DNA of 64,000 bases, taken from contig NZ_FUYV01000015.1 of the NCBI RefSeq assembly GCF_900168165.1, positions 62,001-126,000 on the forward strand, written 5' to 3'. Both the position numbers and the translations under genes were made by a program. Under the pieces are notes generated by a model that was not told the DNA's origin, did not search any database, and was given only the letters and a program-made list of their open reading frames with translations. This document shows positions 29,531-37,748 of the stretch, one piece after another. The stretch comes from Alkalitalea saponilacus (GTDB taxonomy: Bacteria; Bacteroidota; Bacteroidia; Bacteroidales; Marinilabiliaceae). Each line of letters starts with the position of its first letter. Position 1 is the first letter of the stretch.

Positions 29531-31081
29531 CTACAAATTCTTAAAGAGTTCGGTCATACTAACTTTCTCGGAAATTATTCCTTTTAATTCGGAAATGCTG
29601 ACCCGCTCTTGTTTCATGGTATCGCGATGACGGATGGTCACTGTTTTGTCCTCCAACGACTGATGGTCGATGGTGATACAGAACGGTGTTCCAATGGCAT
29701 CTTGTCGACGGTAACGTTTTCCAATGGAGTCTTTCTCATCGTACTGGCAATTGAAATGGAATTTGAGGTCGTTTACAATTTCTTTGGCCATTTCAGGAAG
29801 CCCGTCTTTTTTCACCAGTGGTAAAACGGCCAGTTTTACCGGTGCAATGACCGGTGGCAGTTTTAATACCACGCGAGACTCTTTTTTCCCGTCTTTTCCT
29901 TCTACCTCTTCCTCGCAATAAGCTCCTGCCAGCATACTCAGGAACATTCTGTCAACACCTATTGAAGTCTCTACCACATAAGGTACGTAACTTTCACCTT
30001 TTTCAGGATCATAATAAGTTATTTTTCGACCGGAATACTCCTGGTGCTGCGTTAGGTCAAAATCTGTGCGGGAGTGAATTCCTTCCACCTCTTTGAAACC
30101 GAAAGGCATTTCAAACTCAATATCGGTGGCGGCGTTGGCATAGTGAGCCAGTTTGTCGTGGTCGTGGAAGCGATATTTATGCTCACCCATGCCGAGCGAC
30201 TGGTGCCATTTCATTCGTACTTCCTTCCACTTTTCAAACCACTTTAGTTCTTCGCCAGGCGCAACAAAGAATTGCATCTCCATCTGCTCAAATTCACGCA
30301 TGCGGAAAATGAATTGGCGAGCCACGATCTCATTTCGGAAGGCTTTTCCGATTTGAGCTATCCCGAATGGGATTTTCATACGTCCGGTTTTCTGAACATT
30401 CAGGAAATTAACAAAAATCCCCTGAGCAGTTTCCGGACGCAGAAAAACTTTTAAAGCGCCATCTGCAGTAGAGCCCATTTCGGTAGAAAACATCAGGTTG
30501 AACTGACGAACATCGGTCCAGTTTTTTGTGCCTGAAATGGGGCAAACCACATCGTAATCTTCTATGATTTTTTTCAGCTCAGCAAGGTCATTGTCGTGAA
30601 GAGCTTTTACAAAACGGCTGTGTATTTCTTCTTTCTTTTTGAGGTTTTCCTGCACCCGTGGGTTGGTTTCACGAAACATGGCCTCGTCGAAACTATCGCC
30701 AAACCTTTTGGCAGCTTTTTCAACCTCTTTATCCATTTTCGCGTCAAATTTGGCCATTAAATCCTCAATCAACACATCGGCACGGTAACGCTTTTTGCTG
30801 TCTTTATTATCAATCAGCGGATCGTTAAATGCATCCACATGGCCTGATGCTTTCCAGACTGTGGGGTGCATGAAAATGGCAGAATCCAGTCCTACCACGT
30901 TGTCGTTCAACAACACCATGGAGTCCCACCAATATTTTTTTATATTGTTCTTTAGTTCAACTCCGTACTGCCCGTAATCATAAACCGCAGCCAATCCATC
31001 GTATATTTCGCTGCTTTGAAATACAAATCCATACTCTTTACAGTGTGCAACCAGTTTCTTAAACACATCTTCCTGAGCCAT
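29531..31081 (-). CDS. glyS: Glycine--tRNA ligase, homodimeric class II type
   Basis: 516 residues, the alpha2 (eukaryote-like) GlyRS used by Bacteroidota. Evidence: AHCKEYGFVFQSSEIYDGLAAVYDYGQYG at the N-terminus, FRPETAQGIFVNFLNV and GKAFRNEIVARQFIFRMREFEQMEMQFF (motif 2 region), and the C-terminal anticodon-binding domain (VKLAVLPLVKKDGLPEMA; DAIGTPFCITID). It charges tRNA-Gly in the cytoplasm. The leader contains a 9-base-arm hairpin at 31133-31155. A strong terminator follows. Confidence 0.95.
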   Translation of the reverse strand: MAQEDVFKKLVAHCKEYGFVFQSSEIYDGLAAVYDYGQYGVELKNNIKKYWWDSMVLLNDNVVGLDSAIFMHPTVWKASGHVDAFNDPLIDNKDSKKRYRADVLIEDLMAKFDAKMDKEVEKAAKRFGDSFDEAMFRETNPRVQENLKKKEEIHSRFVKALHDNDLAELKKIIEDYDVVCPISGTKNWTDVRQFNLMFSTEMGSTADGALKVFLRPETAQGIFVNFLNVQKTGRMKIPFGIAQIGKAFRNEIVARQFIFRMREFEQMEMQFFVAPGEELKWFEKWKEVRMKWHQSLGMGEHKYRFHDHDKLAHYANAATDIEFEMPFGFKEVEGIHSRTDFDLTQHQEYSGRKITYYDPEKGESYVPYVVETSIGVDRMFLSMLAGAYCEEEVEGKDGKKESRVVLKLPPVIAPVKLAVLPLVKKDGLPEMAKEIVNDLKFHFNCQYDEKDSIGKRYRRQDAIGTPFCITIDHQSLEDKTVTIRHRDTMKQERVSISELKGIISEKVSMTELFKNL

Positions 31082-31443
31082 AATAAAAACTTTAAGCTGT
31101 TATTTTTATAATTTATTGTTTGCAAAACATAGAAAATTCCGCGTGACGGAATTTTAAGGCTATAGCCTGCCATTTTAAACCACAAAAATAACTCAAAATT
31201 TGAGTTTTACAGCATTTTAGGGAGAATTAACTAATTGGGTCTATTAATAAAACATCAATTTATAAGTATTTTATTGAATTGAAAAAACAATATAACTCAC
31301 AAAGCCTTTCAGACAGTTTTGCTTAAATGAATTCAGGCAAATTAAAATAAATTACAAACACACCTTCCAGATTACCTTCTGATATTGTTAACTTAAACTA
31401 AATGACTGTTTCGTCCTTTTAAAACAAGTAACTTTGCATAATC
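31082..31443. other. Divergent intergenic region between glyS and an MFS gene
   Basis: 362 bases. It contains a hairpin AAAATTCCG/CGGAATTTT (31133-31155) and a 10-base palindrome GGCTATAGCC (31157-31166) on the glyS side, and the MFS promoter at 31429-31436. No gene or known RNA is visible. Confidence 0.5.
31429..31436 (+). promoter_or_regulatory. -7 box very close to the MFS start codon
   Basis: TAACTTTG followed by C is an exact match to the Bacteroidota -7 box. It ends only seven bases before the ATG at 31444, so transcription would start at or just before the start codon, predicting a leaderless or nearly leaderless mRNA. Confidence 0.5.
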
Positions 31444-32754
31444 ATGAATAAAGTTAGTTTCAACATCATAAATCCTTCGCGATTTCCGTTTTTCTATGGC
31501 TATGTGGTAATGGTGATGGGCACACTTGGCGTTTGGGCAAGTTTGCCGGGGCAAACGGTGGGGGTTTCAATTTTTACCGATCCGGGAAAGGAGGCCGTTG
31601 GCTTAAGTCGCGACCAGTTCAGCACAGCTTATATGATTGGGACGCTTATGAGTTCATTCTTCATAAGCGCAGCTGGAAGGTGGTTCGACAGATACGGGGC
31701 ACGAATTGTGGCTGCGGCATCGGCATTGGTGCTTGCTGCATCCCTTTTACTGGCATCCATCGCGCATAAGTTGACTGCAGGAATAGAGTCCCTTTTTTCT
31801 TTTAACCATTGGGTTATTCCCTTTGTTGTAATGGTTTTGCTTTTTTTTATGTTTCGATTCTCGGGGCAAGGTGTTCTTACCATGTCATCCAGAAACATGG
31901 TAATGAAGTGGTTTGAGCGTTACCGTGGAAGAGTTAACGCGTTTAGCGCGTTGAGTATTTCACTGGGTTTTTCAATAGCTCCTGTAATACTGGATCGATT
32001 AATTACAACCTTCCAATGGGATGGAGCCTGGCGTGTAATGGGCTTTTCCTTGTTGCTGATGACCATCCTTATAATTCTCACTTTTCGGGATAATCCCGAA
32101 AAATATGGACTTATTCCCGATGGGAGAAAGGCCAAAAAAGGTAGCAAGGCCATTGAGAGCAAACCACTACGCAGTTTTGAGCCGAAAGAAGCATTCCAAA
32201 CAAGGGCATTCTGGATGTATGCATTGATGCTCTCCTTCAACTCTTTTTTTATTACCGGTTTTACATTTCACGTCATCTCAATTTTTGAAACTTCGGGCTA
32301 CGCGCGAAGTGAAGCCGTTGCTATTTTTATTCCCATAGCCGTGGTTTCGGTGGCAATATCTCTCATATTTAACTTTATTTCGGACTGGATACGATTAAAA
32401 GTTCTGTTATACATTATGATTGGCGGAGGACTGCTGGCTTCTCTGGGCATGGGGATGATTTCATCAACAACAGGAGTTTATCTGATTGTTGCAGGTCAGG
32501 GCATTATGGGCGGAATGTTTTCTGTATTGAATGCGGTAACATGGCCGCGACTTTTTGGGAGGAAATACATCGGTACCATTTCAGGAAAAGCTATGGCTAT
32601 GATTGTTTTTGCCAGTGCATTGGCTCCGGTTCTATTCAGCCTCTCGCATACTCGGTTGGGAAATTACGAGTACATTGCCATTCCCTCAGTTCTGTTCGTT
32701 ATTTTTGTCGCTCTGGCATCAATAAAAGCGAATAACCCAAGATTGCCTGCCTAA
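31444..32754 (+). CDS. MFS transporter
   Basis: 436 residues with about 12 hydrophobic segments and the MFS loop signature in GRWFDRYGARIV between helices 2 and 3. FFYGYVVMVMGTLGVWASLPGQTVGVSIFTDP and FRFSGQGVLTMSSRNMVMKWFERYRGR place it among MFS carriers related to the monocarboxylate/oxalate-formate group. Substrate cannot be assigned. A central cytoplasmic loop (about 225-245) is Lys-rich. The -7 box lies seven bases before the ATG, so its mRNA may be leaderless. Confidence 0.88.
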   Translation: MNKVSFNIINPSRFPFFYGYVVMVMGTLGVWASLPGQTVGVSIFTDPGKEAVGLSRDQFSTAYMIGTLMSSFFISAAGRWFDRYGARIVAAASALVLAASLLLASIAHKLTAGIESLFSFNHWVIPFVVMVLLFFMFRFSGQGVLTMSSRNMVMKWFERYRGRVNAFSALSISLGFSIAPVILDRLITTFQWDGAWRVMGFSLLLMTILIILTFRDNPEKYGLIPDGRKAKKGSKAIESKPLRSFEPKEAFQTRAFWMYALMLSFNSFFITGFTFHVISIFETSGYARSEAVAIFIPIAVVSVAISLIFNFISDWIRLKVLLYIMIGGGLLASLGMGMISSTTGVYLIVAGQGIMGGMFSVLNAVTWPRLFGRKYIGTISGKAMAMIVFASALAPVLFSLSHTRLGNYEYIAIPSVLFVIFVALASIKANNPRLPA

Positions 32755-32985
32755 TTTTTGGCACTGAAATTGATTAAAAAAATCAAACGCAGAGACACAA
32801 AGACGCAAAGCAATTTATTATTATGCATAGGAGACCAACGTCCTTTATGCCAACTCAATTTCACATTATCCCAATTTACCCCCCCCTGGCCACCAAGGTT
32901 AACGAGTCTTTGCATGGCTAGCCTGACAGCAAGCTTTAAAAACAATTTATTTTCAAACATTAAACAACATATCGAAAAATTATAC
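32755..32985. other. Non-coding stretch with a CGCAGAGACACAAAGACG-type dispersed motif
   Basis: Between the MFS stop and the CAP-protein ATG. An open frame is present but its composition (many Leu, Pro, Thr, Ser) and lack of signal suggest it is not translated. Bases 32788-32810 have the AGACACAAAGACGCAAAG pattern seen as a dispersed low-complexity motif in many genomes, followed by CCCCCCTGGCCACCAAGG. It looks like a degenerate repeat inserted between two genes. Confidence 0.4.
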
Positions 32986-33468
32986 ATGATGACGAGGATA
33001 CTATTTTTAGTGGGGTTCGCGATGATGGGATTATCCGTGACTGCCCAAGGAAGAATGGATAGTGAAGAGATGTTGAAACACGTAAATGAAGCAAGAGCGA
33101 ATGACTGTTTATGTGGTGATGAAGAAATGAGTGCTGTTGGACCACTCCAATGGGATGATAAACTGGCAAGAGCGGCACAAAGACATGCAAACGATATGGC
33201 TCGTCGTAATTTTTTCAGCCACACCGGATCTGACAGGTCGTCGGTAAGTGACCGTGTGGAACGTCAAAGGTTTGACTGGCAAAGGGTGGGTGAAAATCTG
33301 GCAGAGGGTTTTCATGATGTAGCAACTGTTGTTCAAGGTTGGATCAATAGTCCGGGTCATTGTAAAAATATTATGAACGGAAATTTCACCCATATAGGAG
33401 CCGCTGTTAGCCGTGATGGTAAATACTGGGTACAGGTGTTTGCTACACCAATGCCGGGGACAGAATAA
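32986..33468 (+). CDS. Secreted CAP/SCP-domain protein
   Basis: 160 residues from ATG 32986 (a second ATG follows at once); this start gives MMTRILFLVGFAMMGLSVTAQG, a good signal peptide, while a longer frame adds 76 residues of low-quality sequence. The mature part is a CAP domain: LQWDDKLARAAQRHANDMARRNFFSHTGSD, RVGENLAEGF and VQGWINSPGHCKNIMNGNFTHIGAAVSRDGKYWVQVFA, with the conserved His, Glu and His. Bacterial CAP proteins are extracellular and mostly of unknown role. It may have its own promoter within the preceding repeat-like stretch. A strong bidirectional terminator follows. Confidence 0.88.
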   Translation: MMTRILFLVGFAMMGLSVTAQGRMDSEEMLKHVNEARANDCLCGDEEMSAVGPLQWDDKLARAAQRHANDMARRNFFSHTGSDRSSVSDRVERQRFDWQRVGENLAEGFHDVATVVQGWINSPGHCKNIMNGNFTHIGAAVSRDGKYWVQVFATPMPGTE

Positions 33469-33469
33469 T

Positions 33470-33515
33470 AAAACCCCTGAATTAAACCATATGGTTTAAT
33501 TCAGGGGTTTTTTAT
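33470..33515. terminator. Bidirectional intrinsic terminator
   Basis: A perfect 21-base-arm palindrome with no real loop (33470-33490 / 33491-33511), containing AACCCCTGAATTAAACCAT and its complement, running into T residues on the plus strand and T-rich sequence on the minus strand. It serves both convergent genes. Confidence 0.92.
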
Positions 33516-33530
33516 AAAGATTATGATTTC

Positions 33531-34865
33531 TTACGGCAATATAACACCGTCAATCACATGAATTACTCCATTTGACGTTTGAACATCCGCCAAAACTACA
33601 TTTATACTACCATCAATAGTTACTGCTCCATCCACAACAATCTCAAGTGACTTTTCCTCGTTTAAAGTTGGAACGCTACCACTTGACAGGTCGCCGGAAC
33701 CTACGTTTCCACTAACCACATGAGCCAGGAGAACAGAAGTGAGCAACTCAACATCCAAATCATCAATTCCATCAACTTCAAGAACTTCAAACAGGGCTTC
33801 AAACGCGGCATTGGTAGGGGCAAAAACAGTCAGTGGCCCATCACCGGATAATGCTTCAACCAATTCTGCTTTTACAACTGCTTCAACTAAAATAGAAAAG
33901 AGTGGATTGCCCAAAGCTGCATCAACAATGTTTGGTTGAGTTAGCACCTCGTCAATGGCATGAATGACACCGTTGGTGGCAACAACATCAACCACCACCA
34001 CATTGGATGAACCATTCAACACAACGCCGTTATCAACAGAAATTCCAAGTGAAACATTATTGTCAAAAGCAGTGGCCAGAGTTGGGAAATAACCACTCGT
34101 TACAGCACTTGAAGGTACTACGCCATCAAGAACATGATATAAGAGAATTGGGGTTAAATCTTCGGCAGTTAAATCATCCAGAGTAACGCCTAAATCACTT
34201 AGCAATTGACCAAAAGCTGCATTTACAGGAGCAAAAACAGTTAATGAAACATCATCAGAATCCAGTGTTCCGGCCAGTTCTGCCTTTTCTACGGCCGCGA
34301 CCAATGAGCTAAATGCATCATTCGCCACAGCATGTCCTGTAATGGAAAGGGGCAAAATCACCTTATTAATTACATGAATGATCCCATTATCGGCCATAAC
34401 ATCTGTAGCAGTGATATTTGCGCGGTTATTTAATTTTGTCCCACTCTTATAAAGAGAAAGATTCAGATTCTCAGCCGGGCCGGCAGAAAGAGTGCTGTAA
34501 TAACCATCGGTTAATTGAGCTGCTGTCTTTTGTTCACCTAACACATGGTATAGCAGAACCGAAGTAAGTAAGTCATTAGGAATATCTTCAAGAGAGGAAG
34601 CACCAAGTTCCTCTAAAAGAGATGCAAAAGCTGCATTTGTAGGGGCAAATACTGTTAGTGAGGCATTTCTATCTGCTAATGCATTAGCCAGGCCTGCTTT
34701 GGTAACAGCGTCCACCAAAATAGAAAAATCATCGTTTTCTAAGGCAACATCAACAATGGTTTTTGATGTGGCCATTTTTTCATCTTTGTCGTCATCACTA
34801 CAGGCATAAAATAAAAAGCCTGACAACAGAATTGCAAGAACCGGAAATCTCAAATACTTTTTCAT
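33531..34865 (-). CDS. Lipoprotein with three FAS1 (fasciclin) domains
   Basis: 444 residues. Lipoprotein signal ending LFYACSDDDKDEK, then three tandem FAS1 repeats at about 38-170, 175-305 and 310-444. Each has the H1 motif (LTVFAPTNAAF or close: SLTVFAPTNAAFASLL, SLTVFAPVNAAFGQLL, PLTVFAPTNAAFEALF) and the H2 region ending NGVIHVIDxVILP or NGVIHAIDEVL. FAS1 proteins mediate adhesion or matrix contacts at the cell surface. The repeats are diverged from each other, so the triplication is old. The protein is very acidic. It ends on the shared terminator with the CAP gene. Confidence 0.93.
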   Translation of the reverse strand: MKKYLRFPVLAILLSGFLFYACSDDDKDEKMATSKTIVDVALENDDFSILVDAVTKAGLANALADRNASLTVFAPTNAAFASLLEELGASSLEDIPNDLLTSVLLYHVLGEQKTAAQLTDGYYSTLSAGPAENLNLSLYKSGTKLNNRANITATDVMADNGIIHVINKVILPLSITGHAVANDAFSSLVAAVEKAELAGTLDSDDVSLTVFAPVNAAFGQLLSDLGVTLDDLTAEDLTPILLYHVLDGVVPSSAVTSGYFPTLATAFDNNVSLGISVDNGVVLNGSSNVVVVDVVATNGVIHAIDEVLTQPNIVDAALGNPLFSILVEAVVKAELVEALSGDGPLTVFAPTNAAFEALFEVLEVDGIDDLDVELLTSVLLAHVVSGNVGSGDLSSGSVPTLNEEKSLEIVVDGAVTIDGSINVVLADVQTSNGVIHVIDGVILP

Positions 34866-35274
34866 AATTGTAAGTTTTAAATAAATTTTTAGTTAATTCT
34901 TTTTTAATTTTAGTAATACATTATTTTTTATAAATTTCTCATAAACATATACTATCAATGTATTCAATATTTACAGGTTAAACAGACGACAATCTTTTTT
35001 GTTTAATCTTTATCATTTTTTGTTGCACACTAATTTATTCCTAATTCGTCACAATTAGTCTTTACAACTGTTCTCACAATTAGAAAAAAGAGATTTTTTA
35101 ACAGCTAATCAATTGAGAAATTTTTCAACTTATTATCATAAGCGAACATGACTTGCTTGCTTTAAGCAATAGTAAAAAGGATACGGGTCTTCATAATTTT
35201 AAAGAGAGCTAATAATGAAAACCAGCACAAAGGAGAATTTTGATAGAGTTTTTAAAACGAAAAGGGGGGAATGC
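34866..35274. other. Long AT-rich gap, no gene seen
   Basis: About 410 bases upstream of the FAS1 lipoprotein. The composition is very AT-rich. I find no exact TAnnTTTG box facing the lipoprotein and no RNA gene; a short plus-strand frame at 35215 starts before the OsmC terminator and is not credible. Confidence 0.5.
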
Positions 35275-35304
35275 AAAAAAGCCCGGGAGCTATGCTTCCG
35301 GGCT
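35275..35304 (-). terminator. Intrinsic terminator of the OsmC gene
   Basis: AGCCCGG (35280-35286) and CCGGGCT (35298-35304) close a stem that on the minus strand runs into TTTTTT. It lies ten bases after the OsmC stop. Confidence 0.85.
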
Positions 35305-35313
35305 TCTATCTTT

Positions 35314-35748
35314 TTAGGCAATTACCACTTTTACAGGGGTTATATTCTGGATATTATCACTTACCGGACAACGAGCCTCTACTTCGTGGAGCCATTTATC
35401 AAGAGTATCTTTATCTGCATCGCAATCGGGTTGCATTGAAACCGTAATTTCTTTATATCCGGCACGTTCGGCATTGCTTTTTCCAAAAAGCTTATCTGGA
35501 TTCAGCGTACCTTCAATATCAATTTTGAGTCCTCGCAATTCAAAACCCATCTCTTTTGCAATCAGATGACCCATTACATTCAGACATCCGGAAAAAGCAG
35601 CCAAGACATACTCTACAGGATTTGCTGCCTGATTGCTTCCCCCAAGCTCCTGAGGTTCATCAACTATAATCTCAAAATTTCTGGCTTGAACTTTTGTTCT
35701 GGCCGCAGTTTCACTTTGCGCGCTAATCTTAAATTTTAAGTCTGCCAT
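35314..35748 (-). CDS. OsmC-family peroxide reductase-like protein
   Basis: 144 residues. The fold signature is NPVEYVLAAFSGCLNVMGHLIAKEMG, with the first redox Cys in SGCLN and the second in EARCPVSDNIQN, as in OsmC/YhfA proteins that reduce organic hydroperoxides. GGSNQAANP and GLKIDIEGTLNPDKLFG are also typical. It is cytoplasmic. Single-gene unit with its own terminator; a stress role is likely but not shown here. Confidence 0.88.
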   Translation of the reverse strand: MADLKFKISAQSETAARTKVQARNFEIIVDEPQELGGSNQAANPVEYVLAAFSGCLNVMGHLIAKEMGFELRGLKIDIEGTLNPDKLFGKSNAERAGYKEITVSMQPDCDADKDTLDKWLHEVEARCPVSDNIQNITPVKVVIA

Positions 35749-35892
35749 TTCTATATAATTTTTAAATGTTTAAAATCATATAGTAACACTCAAAAAGCAG
35801 GCCACAAAGAGATATCTGGACAAAACCAAGAGAAGAGAAACTACGAACAGGAAAAGTTTCCAATCCAAACATCAAAATAATGGATTCAAACG

Positions 35893-36501
35893 TTATGCTT
35901 CTTTTAAAGCCATCATCTTGCTGATATACTTTCCAATAATATCAAACTCCAAATTGACTATGGTTCCCGGCTTTATCTGGTGAAAATTGGTATATTCGTA
36001 TGTATAAGGTATAATGGCCACTGAAAATCGGTCGTCACGGCTGTTCACTACTGTCAGACTTACTCCGTTGACACAAACTGAGCCTTTTTCCACAGTCATA
36101 TATCCCTGTGCCGCCATTTTTTTGTCAATGTCGTAACGGAATGTAAAATACCAGCTGCCATCGGACTCTTTCACCTCAACACATTCTGCTGTCTGGTCAA
36201 CATGTCCCTGCACAATGTGGCCGTCCAAACGGCCATTCATCAACATGCTGCGCTCCAGGTTGACCTTGTCGCCAACCTTTAGCAAACCCAAGTTTGATTT
36301 TTCAAGCGTTTCCTGAATGGCAGTTACTGTGTAGGTGTCGCCATCTTTTTTCACCACAGTAAGACAAACCCCGTTGTGTGAAATGCTTTGGTCAACCTTC
36401 AATTCATTGGTGAATGAGCACTTCATGGTGATGTGCACATTGCTTTTTTCCTTTTCAACAGCCACTACCGTGGCGGCTTCTTCTACAATACCTGAAAACA
36501 T
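35893..36501 (-). CDS. ribE: Riboflavin synthase, alpha subunit type
   Basis: 202 residues, usual length. It dismutates two 6,7-dimethyl-8-ribityllumazines to riboflavin. It starts MFSGIVEEAA and has two related beta-barrel halves (SISHNGVCLTVVKKD with NLERSMLMNGRLDGHIVQGHVD, and SVCVNGVSLTVVN with the second barrel's NLEFDIIGKYISKMM). No other rib genes and no recognisable FMN riboswitch are adjacent. It is divergent from the epimerase gene. Confidence 0.95.
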   Translation of the reverse strand: MFSGIVEEAATVVAVEKEKSNVHITMKCSFTNELKVDQSISHNGVCLTVVKKDGDTYTVTAIQETLEKSNLGLLKVGDKVNLERSMLMNGRLDGHIVQGHVDQTAECVEVKESDGSWYFTFRYDIDKKMAAQGYMTVEKGSVCVNGVSLTVVNSRDDRFSVAIIPYTYEYTNFHQIKPGTIVNLEFDIIGKYISKMMALKEA

Positions 36502-36710
36502 ATATTTTATATTAAGATTATCGGATAATTTAATTATTCCTCTCCTACAGTTTTGAGAACTTCTCGTTTTAATTTCTCACTAATCCAAACAACTGACATC
36601 TCAATAAGCCATCTATCATCGCCCCAATATTTAAAATATCAGTTACAATTCTGCGTTATTTCTACGAATGTGCTAATTTAGTAACATTTTCTATTCAATA
36701 AAACCAGATT

Positions 36711-37748
36711 ATGATTTTAGTTACAGGCGGCACGGGGCTGGTCGGTTCACATTTGCTTTATCACCTTACCAATGAAGGGTTGCAGGTTAAAGCCATTTAC
36801 CGGAAACAAAGCAATCTTGAGGAGGTAAAACAAATTTTCGCATTCTATAACCAGAACTGGGAACAACTCTTCAATCGCATCCAGTGGGTTGAGGCCGACC
36901 TTTCGGATTACTATGCTCTGGAAGACGCACTGCAGGGTGTTAAACAGGTTTATCATGCGGCTGCCAAAGTTTCTTTCAACCCGGGCGAGTCTGATAAAAT
37001 GCTTAAAACAAATACAGAAGGTACTGCCAATCTTATGAATGCCTGTTTGAAACAAAATGTGGAAAAAGTGTGCTATGTCAGTTCCATATCGTCTCTGGGC
37101 AAGCAAATAGACGGTGGCCTTATTACCGAAGAAGTTGAGTGGCAGCCGGATGATTACCGTTCTGCCTATTCGTACAGTAAGTTTAGGGCCGAAATGGAAG
37201 TGTGGCGTGCATCAAAAGAAGGATTGAACGTGGTCATTGTAAACCCATCGGTCATCATTGGGCCGGTTAACTGGTTACGCAGCAGTGGTCGCCTATTCTA
37301 TTCGGTAAAAAGAGGCATGCCGTTTTATACATACGGGGCAACCGGATTTGTGGATGTTAGAGATGTTGCAAAAGCCATATATTTGCTCATGAACAGCGAT
37401 GCGGTGAATGAACGCTTTATTCTGAATGGTGAAAATTTACCTTTTAGCGATTTCTTTAAAATGGTGGCCAAAGTGATGAACAAAAAGCCTCCATTTATTA
37501 AGGTATCAAAATGCATTACAGAAATCGGTTGGAGAGTAAATCTTATGCTCTGTTTTCTTGTCGGAAAATCACCTGCCATTACCAAGGATTCAGCACGTGC
37601 AGCTCAATCGGTTTCCAAATATTCTGCCGACAAATTCTCCAAAAGGTATGATTTTACGTTCATGTCCATCGATGAGTCGGTCAAAAATGCGGCCAAATGG
37701 TTTAAAATAATTGAAGCAAACAATGGTAAAATCCCAAAAATCTGCTAA
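36711..37748 (+). CDS. NAD-dependent epimerase/dehydratase family protein
   Basis: 345 residues, extended short-chain dehydrogenase fold. The N-terminal dinucleotide motif is ILVTGGTGLVGSHLL; the active-site YSYSKFRAEMEVW gives the Tyr-x-x-x-Lys pair, and VNPSVIIGPVNW is the typical following strand. The sequence is closest in feel to dihydroflavonol-reductase-like members (VYHAAAKVSFNPGESDKMLKTNTEGTANLMNAC), whose bacterial substrates are mostly unknown. The next gene, a class A PBP, starts inside its 3' end, so the two are co-transcribed. Confidence 0.88.
   Translation: MILVTGGTGLVGSHLLYHLTNEGLQVKAIYRKQSNLEEVKQIFAFYNQNWEQLFNRIQWVEADLSDYYALEDALQGVKQVYHAAAKVSFNPGESDKMLKTNTEGTANLMNACLKQNVEKVCYVSSISSLGKQIDGGLITEEVEWQPDDYRSAYSYSKFRAEMEVWRASKEGLNVVIVNPSVIIGPVNWLRSSGRLFYSVKRGMPFYTYGATGFVDVRDVAKAIYLLMNSDAVNERFILNGENLPFSDFFKMVAKVMNKKPPFIKVSKCITEIGWRVNLMLCFLVGKSPAITKDSARAAQSVSKYSADKFSKRYDFTFMSIDESVKNAAKWFKIIEANNGKIPKIC

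Noticed and set aside
32758-32985. 76-residue N-terminal extension of the CAP protein
   Set aside because: It is repeat-like, has no signal or domain, and the ATG at 32986 gives a proper signal peptide.
35215-35439. 74-residue plus-strand frame upstream of OsmC
   Set aside because: It runs through the OsmC terminator and antisense to the osmC-like gene, with no signal or domain.
35749-36710. FMN riboswitch near ribE
   Set aside because: No conserved FMN aptamer pattern was recognised either in the ribE leader or in the adjoining gaps.
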